From assembly GCF_019880585.1 (NCBI RefSeq), contig NZ_JAINVV010000015.1, positions 1-64,000 on the forward strand: 64,000 bases of DNA. The letters are read 5' to 3'. Below, piece after piece: positions 59,618 to 64,000 of this stretch. The notes below the pieces were generated by a model. That model worked only from the letters and a program-made list of their open reading frames with translations, was not told the DNA's origin and ran no database searches. The translations under genes and the position numbers were made by a program. Source of the stretch: Sphingomonas colocasiae. GTDB lineage: Bacteria > Pseudomonadota > Alphaproteobacteria > Sphingomonadales > Sphingomonadaceae. How positions within the stretch are numbered: position 1 is the first letter of the stretch; the number at the start of each line of letters is the position of its first letter.

Positions 59618-61924
59618 ATGAACCAAGATCGATCGGCACTGCTGCGCGCGTTGCTGGCAGGGTCCGCCATCTGGGCGGGGCTGGGCGCCGCCCCGGCGCT
59701 CGCGCAGGCCGAGGCCGGCGATGTCGCCGGCTTCACCGAGGCCGAGGACATCGTCGTCACCGCCCGGCGGCGCGAGGAAAGCCTGAAGGACGTGCCGATC
59801 TCCGTCACCGCCTTCAGCGCCAACGCGCTCGATCTGCAGGGCGCGCCCGACATCACCGCGTTGCAGCGCTCGACGCCCAACCTGACGCTCCAGGTCTCGC
59901 GCGGCACCAATTCGACGCTCACCGCCTTCATTCGCGGCATCGGCCAGCAGGATCCGCTCTGGGGCTTCGAGCCGGGCGTCGGCCTGTATGTCGACGATGT
60001 CTATGTCGCGCGGCCGCAAGGCGCGGTGCTCGACATTTTCGATATCGAGCGGATCGAGGTGCTGCGCGGCCCGCAAGGTACGCTTTACGGCCGCAACACC
60101 ATCGGCGGCGCGGTCAAATATGTGACCAAGCGGCTGGGCGATGAATTCAGCGGCAAGATCCGCGGCGAAGTGGGCACCTATGGCGAATATAATCTGATCG
60201 GGTCGGTCGCGGTGCCGCTGGCCGACGGCATTTCGGTGGGCGCGGCGGTCGCCTGGTACAATCGCGACGGCTTCGGCAAGAACCGCTTCACCGGCGCGGA
60301 GACCAACAACAAGGACGTGCTTTCCGGCCGGCTTTCGCTGGAGCTGACGCCGAGCGACGCGATCTTCATCCGCCTGGCGGCGGACCGGACCGAGGACAAG
60401 TCCAACACCAATCACGGCCATCGCGAAGTGCGCGAGCCCAACAGCAACACCGCCGTGCTGCCGGGCCGCTACGATACGCTCGCCGGCCTGGGCGACGCCA
60501 ATGAAGTGGTGACGCAAGGCCTCTCGCTCACCGGCGAATGGCAGGTTTCGAAAGCGCTCACGCTCAAGTCGATCACCGCCTGGCGCGACGGCCATTCGGG
60601 CGGCACCGGCATCGATTTCGACGGCACCCCCGCCCCCTATCTCGACGTCGCCGCCAACGGCACCGTCTACAAGGATCGCCAGTTCAGCCAGGAATTCCAG
60701 GCGCTGATCGAAACCGACCGGCTGCAGGGCGTGATCGGCGTCTATTATCTCGATGCGCGCGCCAGCGGCGCGTTCGATACGATCCTGGGCCGTGGCCTGG
60801 TGCCCGAAGCGGTGCTCGTGCCCGCCCCCAGCGCCGCCACCGCGCTCAGCCAGCTCACCAGCGGCTCGGTCGACACCCGGAGCTTCGCGATCTTCGGCGA
60901 CGTCAATTTCGACATCAGCGACCGGCTGAAGATTTCCGCCGGCGCGCGCTGGACGCGCGACAAGAAGGAAGGCGTGGTCTTCAAGGCCAATTATTTCGGA
61001 ACGATCGGCAGCCCGCTGATCAAGCCTTATGTTCCAGCCCTCCCCGCGCCGTTCAACGTGCCGCAGATCCTGACCGACTATACCAACGAGCGGACCTTCA
61101 GCGAATTCACGCCGCGCGTCAGCCTCACCTGGGAAGCGAGCGACGCGGTCAATCTCTATGCCGCCTATGGCCGGGGCTTCAAATCAGGCGGGTTCGACAT
61201 GCGCGGCGACGCCACCGCCACGCCCGATACGAAGAACGGCTATGACGCCGAGATCGTCGATTCCTACGAAATCGGTCTGAAGGGCGACTTCCTCGACGGG
61301 CGTTTCCGAATGAACGCCGCGCTCTTCTACACCGATTATCAGGGCCAGCAGGTGACGACGCAGGTGCCCAAGGTGACGCCGCCGCCGGGCGTGGTGAGCT
61401 TTGTCGACAATGTCGGCAGCTCGCGCATCTATGGCGCGGAAATCGAGGCGACCGCCATTCTCAGTCGCAATCTGAGCGCCAATTTCAGCTTCGGCTACAC
61501 CAATGCGAAGTTCAACGAATTCCTGGTCTATGATCTCGTCACCGGCAAATATGTCGACGTCGCCGATCAGCGCAGTTTCCAGAACACGCCCGAATTCAAC
61601 GGCAGCGTCTCGCTCAACTGGCAGGCCGACCTGGCGGGCGGACGCGTCGCGGTGGTGCCCTCGCTGTCCTTCCGCAGCGATGTGCACCTGTTCGAGATCC
61701 CGATCCCCTCGATCGACCAGGACGGTTATGCGCTGGCCGATCTCAGCGTCACCTGGACCTCGCCCGACACGCGCTGGCGGCTGGGCGCGCATGGCCGCAA
61801 CCTGTTCGACGTGGCCTATCGCACCGGCGGCTATAATTTCCCGTCGAACCAGTTCGCCCAGTCGGTGATCGGCTTTTACGGGCCGCCGCGCACCTTCCGG
61901 CTTTCGGCCGAATACCGGTTCTGA
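59618..61924 (+). CDS. TonB-dependent outer-membrane receptor
   Basis: 768 aa. Signal peptide ending ALAQA, TonB-box-like EDIVVTARRREESLKDVPISVTA, plug domain (LVDDVYVARPQGAVL and IEVLRGPQGTLYGRNTIGGAVKYVTK), full barrel and C-terminal FRLSAEYRF. The size and motifs are those of sphingomonad receptors for small organic compounds or siderophores; the substrate is unknown. GGAGG at 59607-59611 favours ATG 59618 over 59615. Two bases separate it from the hydrolase. Confidence 0.92.
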   Translation: MNQDRSALLRALLAGSAIWAGLGAAPALAQAEAGDVAGFTEAEDIVVTARRREESLKDVPISVTAFSANALDLQGAPDITALQRSTPNLTLQVSRGTNSTLTAFIRGIGQQDPLWGFEPGVGLYVDDVYVARPQGAVLDIFDIERIEVLRGPQGTLYGRNTIGGAVKYVTKRLGDEFSGKIRGEVGTYGEYNLIGSVAVPLADGISVGAAVAWYNRDGFGKNRFTGAETNNKDVLSGRLSLELTPSDAIFIRLAADRTEDKSNTNHGHREVREPNSNTAVLPGRYDTLAGLGDANEVVTQGLSLTGEWQVSKALTLKSITAWRDGHSGGTGIDFDGTPAPYLDVAANGTVYKDRQFSQEFQALIETDRLQGVIGVYYLDARASGAFDTILGRGLVPEAVLVPAPSAATALSQLTSGSVDTRSFAIFGDVNFDISDRLKISAGARWTRDKKEGVVFKANYFGTIGSPLIKPYVPALPAPFNVPQILTDYTNERTFSEFTPRVSLTWEASDAVNLYAAYGRGFKSGGFDMRGDATATPDTKNGYDAEIVDSYEIGLKGDFLDGRFRMNAALFYTDYQGQQVTTQVPKVTPPPGVVSFVDNVGSSRIYGAEIEATAILSRNLSANFSFGYTNAKFNEFLVYDLVTGKYVDVADQRSFQNTPEFNGSVSLNWQADLAGGRVAVVPSLSFRSDVHLFEIPIPSIDQDGYALADLSVTWTSPDTRWRLGAHGRNLFDVAYRTGGYNFPSNQFAQSVIGFYGPPRTFRLSAEYRF

Positions 61925-61926
61925 CC

Positions 61927-62799
61927 ATGGCGGACTTTGCCGAGCGGCGCTGGCGGTCCGGCGACAGATTGTCGCTCTACGCGCGCGACTATGCCGCCGC
62001 CGCCGGCCCCGCCCGCCTGCCGGTGATCTGCATCCATGGGCTGACGCGCAATTCTAAGGATTTCGCGCAGCTCGCCCCCTGGATCGCCGGACAAGGGCGC
62101 CGCGTGCTGGCGGTGGACATACGCGGACGGGGGCGATCGGATCGCTCGCCCGATCCGATGCGCTATCGCCCCGCAATCTATGCGCGCGACATGTTCGCGC
62201 TGATGGATGCACTCGGCATGGCGCGGGCGCTGTTCGTCGGCACATCGATGGGCGGCCTGATCGCGATGACCGCCGCGATGATCCGCCCGCGCGCGGTGGC
62301 GGGCATGGTCCTCAACGATGTCGGTCCGGAGATCGCGCAGGAGGGTGTGGACCGGATCGCGGGCTATGCCGGCAAGCCGGTGACGATCGCGAACTGGGAC
62401 GATGCCGTCACGTATCTGAAGCGCACCAGCGCCGCCGCCTTTCCCGATTTCACCGATGCCGACTGGCGCGCGGTCGCGGACCGCAGCTTTGTCGAGGACG
62501 AGACGGGCAAACCCGTGCTCGATTATGATCCGGACATCGCGGCGCCCTTCGCCCGCCGCCCGCCGCCCCGGCGCGTGCCGTTCGGCTGGCTGCTGTTCCG
62601 CCATATCGCGCGGCGACGCCCGACGCTGCTGCTGCGCGGCGAATTGTCCGACCTGATTTCCGCCGAGATCGCCGCACGCATGCGCCGCACCGCGCCGCAT
62701 ATGGCATTCGCGGAAGTGCCCGGCGTCGGCCATGCGCCCTGGCTCGACGAGCCGACAGCACGCAACGCGATCGAAGCCTTTCTTCGAACGGCGCCTTGA
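61927..62799 (+). CDS. Alpha/beta hydrolase
   Basis: 290 aa, no signal peptide. Oxyanion region HGLTRNSKDF, nucleophile in VGTSMGGLIAM, acid in LRGELSDLIS and histidine in PGVGHAPWLDEP. It starts two bases after the TonB receptor stop, so the hydrolysed compound may be the one imported by that receptor. Similar hydrolases cleave esters, lactones or C-C bonds. Confidence 0.88.
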   Translation: MADFAERRWRSGDRLSLYARDYAAAAGPARLPVICIHGLTRNSKDFAQLAPWIAGQGRRVLAVDIRGRGRSDRSPDPMRYRPAIYARDMFALMDALGMARALFVGTSMGGLIAMTAAMIRPRAVAGMVLNDVGPEIAQEGVDRIAGYAGKPVTIANWDDAVTYLKRTSAAAFPDFTDADWRAVADRSFVEDETGKPVLDYDPDIAAPFARRPPPRRVPFGWLLFRHIARRRPTLLLRGELSDLISAEIAARMRRTAPHMAFAEVPGVGHAPWLDEPTARNAIEAFLRTAP

Positions 62800-62907
62800 T
62801 GACGTGACCGCCGCCGATCATGTCCGGTTTCAGATGCCGATCCTGTTCTTGTCGATATGCGAGACTCATCCGCATCTCCGCAGATGATCCGTTTCGACGA
62901 GGGCATT

Positions 62908-63393
62908 ATGCACAAGATCCATCCCGTCATTTCCGTCTGCATGTTGATATTGAGCGGCTGCGGGGCCGACGCGCCATCGGCCACGACCGAAGCGCCGGGC
63001 ACGGTCCGCGCGGCGGCGGCCGGCATCGCGACGACCGCCCAATCGCGGCTGGCAAGCGATCGGATCCCGCGCGACAAGCTGCCCGACTTTGTCGAAACCT
63101 ATGCGGGCGGGCGCTACGGAACCGCCTTCTTCGGCAGCAACGAAAAGCGTAAGACAGGCACACTTCTCTATCATGCCGCCGCCAGCCCCGCCGATGTGGC
63201 CGCCTTTCATCAGGCGTCGATGAGAAGAGCCGGCTTTGACATCCAGCCGCCGCGCACCCGCGTCGTGCGCGATCGCAATGAAACGATATTGGATGGAAGC
63301 GCAGTCGACGGCCGGACGCTTTCGGTGGTCGTGATCGAACAATCACCCACCGAAGCGACCATACAGATGAACTTCACCGTGCCGGTTTCCTGA
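62908..63393 (+). CDS. Small lipoprotein of unknown function
   Basis: 161 aa. MHKIHPVISVCMLILSGCGADAP has a lipobox LSGC, so it is lipid-anchored. The mature part contains LPDFVETYAGGRYGTAFFGSNEKRKTGTLLY and two beta-like segments near the end. No family recognised. GAGGG lies five bases before ATG 62908, which is preferred over 62857. Confidence 0.68.
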   Translation: MHKIHPVISVCMLILSGCGADAPSATTEAPGTVRAAAAGIATTAQSRLASDRIPRDKLPDFVETYAGGRYGTAFFGSNEKRKTGTLLYHAAASPADVAAFHQASMRRAGFDIQPPRTRVVRDRNETILDGSAVDGRTLSVVVIEQSPTEATIQMNFTVPVS

Positions 63394-63417
63394 TCCGCCG
63401 ATCGCCAGCGGCCTGGA

Positions 63418-63458
63418 ATCCGTCACTGCAATCACCGACGTCCTGCATGGTGACGGAT
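63418..63458. terminator. Hairpin downstream of the lipoprotein gene
   Basis: ATCCGTCAC (63418-63426) pairs with GTGACGGAT (63450-63458). Inside, TGCA on each side extends the stem after a two-base bulge. It is 25 bases past the lipoprotein stop and before the convergent hydrolase stop. No T-run, so its role as terminator is probable rather than certain. Confidence 0.5.
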
Positions 63459-63559
63459 CCGCCCGTTTTCCGGAGATCCTCGATTGCAGCGGGGACCGAT
63501 GCGGATTGCGTGCAGCCCGCTCAATTCCATCCCCGCAGCGCAAGGGGCGTCGGCGTTGC

Positions 63560-64000
63560 TCAGCTCCCGGACGCCGCCTTCGCCTCGTCCGCTCGCACCT
63601 GATCGACCACCTCGCGCACCGCCTTGATCACCAGATCGGGCCGCTGATCCTGAACGAAATGGCCCGAATCGGGCACGATCTCGTGCCGCGAGCGCGTCGA
63701 CCAGCTCGCTTCCTCCGCCTGCAGCACCTTCCAGATGGACTGGATCTTGTCGGCCTCGGCACGCGTCAGCCCCGTCGCCGCCAGGATCTGGTCGGAATAG
63801 GGTTCGGCGCCGGTCAGCACCACCAGCGGGCGATCGCCCAGGGTGCGCAGCTTGCCCGCCTGCGCGAAGATGTCGTTGAGCGAAGCCGCTTCCTTCATCG
63901 ATCCGGCAAGCGTCTGCGGCTGATAGGCGGCGCTCACCGTCTTGGTCCGTTCCGACATACCCGGAATGTCCGACGGCGGCGCGACCGCGCGCAGCAGCCC
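63560..64000 (-). CDS. Alpha/beta hydrolase (C-terminal part, runs off the window)
   Basis: Open from the window edge (GLLRAVAPPSDIPG before the internal methionine at 63958) to the stop at 63560, 146 residues visible. RPLVVLTGAEPYSDQIL and HEIVPDSGHFVQDQRPDLVIKAV are the late strand, acid and histidine regions of an alpha/beta-hydrolase. The nucleophile part lies outside. Substrate unknown. Confidence 0.8.
   Translation of the reverse strand, partial: GLLRAVAPPSDIPGMSERTKTVSAAYQPQTLAGSMKEAASLNDIFAQAGKLRTLGDRPLVVLTGAEPYSDQILAATGLTRAEADKIQSIWKVLQAEEASWSTRSRHEIVPDSGHFVQDQRPDLVIKAVREVVDQVRADEAKAASGS

Noticed and set aside
63465-63530. Possible fifth, decayed copy of the AACCGGTTTTCC repeat
   Set aside because: GATGCGGATTGCGTGCAGCCCGCTC resembles only the end of the second hairpin; too little to claim.
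1-64000. tRNA, rRNA and riboswitch search by eye
   Set aside because: No cloverleaf with conserved T-loop sequence, no rRNA-like stretch and no recognisable riboswitch core seen; short or degenerate ones could be missed without a covariance-model scan.

Overview
The window is a G+C-rich chromosomal segment of an alphaproteobacterium, most likely a sphingomonad (Sphingomonadaceae). The indications are the codon bias (GCG, CTG, ATC, GAT-CG), the TonB-dependent receptors, a fragment of the sphingomonad-type intergenic repeat around TTCGGGCTGAGCCTGTCGAA, and the general gene mix. No rRNA, tRNA, CRISPR array, plasmid origin or transposase gene was recognised.

Layout. 1-2048 is the N-terminal part of a cadherin-like tandem-repeat protein cut by the window edge. 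2233-4663 holds an O-methyltransferase divergent from a TetR regulator with a perfect 20-bp palindrome between them, a small hypothetical and a Crp/Fnr regulator. Divergent from the latter is a tightly coupled four-gene operon (4833-9284): three different PhyH-type Fe(II)/2-oxoglutarate oxygenases and a cytoplasmic GH5 glycosidase resembling endoglycosylceramidases and steryl-glucosidases. 9306-19419 is mixed metabolism and transport: MDR reductase, GNAT, O-methyltransferase plus DAACS symporter, PAS-LuxR regulator, DUF4269, MFS, AI-2E-type permease, and an Rrf2/thioredoxin-reductase-like pair. 19444-22865 has two oxidoreductases with export signals (SDR; Tat-type aldo/keto reductase) and a coupled nucleotide-transporter-like MFS protein. 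23008-32040 contains a CapA-like protein, a 5'-truncated TonB receptor remnant, two penicillin-binding-type serine hydrolases, an amidohydrolase and a two-gene unit of tiny proteins behind an FNR-type box.

33304-37625 is a two-gene unit of large proteins of unknown function (854 and 584 aa) next to a divergent LuxR regulator. It is the best candidate here for an undescribed system. 37653-45044 includes LysE, a GGDEF cyclase, D-lactate dehydrogenase, a textbook ECF41 sigma factor with its carboxymuconolactone-decarboxylase partner and a matching promoter, a MEKHLA protein, a 269-bp MITE-like inverted-repeat element and a LuxR regulator. 45115-50785 is an amino-acid catabolism locus (aminotransferase, fused indolepyruvate ferredoxin oxidoreductase, ureohydrolase). 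50971-57675 contains an Lrp regulator, RlpA, an AraC regulator and a PaiB/APC permease/esterase operon. 57846-62799 is a TonB receptor plus alpha/beta-hydrolase unit divergent from a TetR-MerR pair. The window ends in a lipoprotein and a partial alpha/beta hydrolase.

Small dispersed repeats are a second layer. A two-hairpin element around AACCGGTTTTCC occurs four times (26209, 27712, 41673, 53185). A different hairpin element occurs twice (29282, 45051). All lie in intergenic spaces, mostly just after stop codons.
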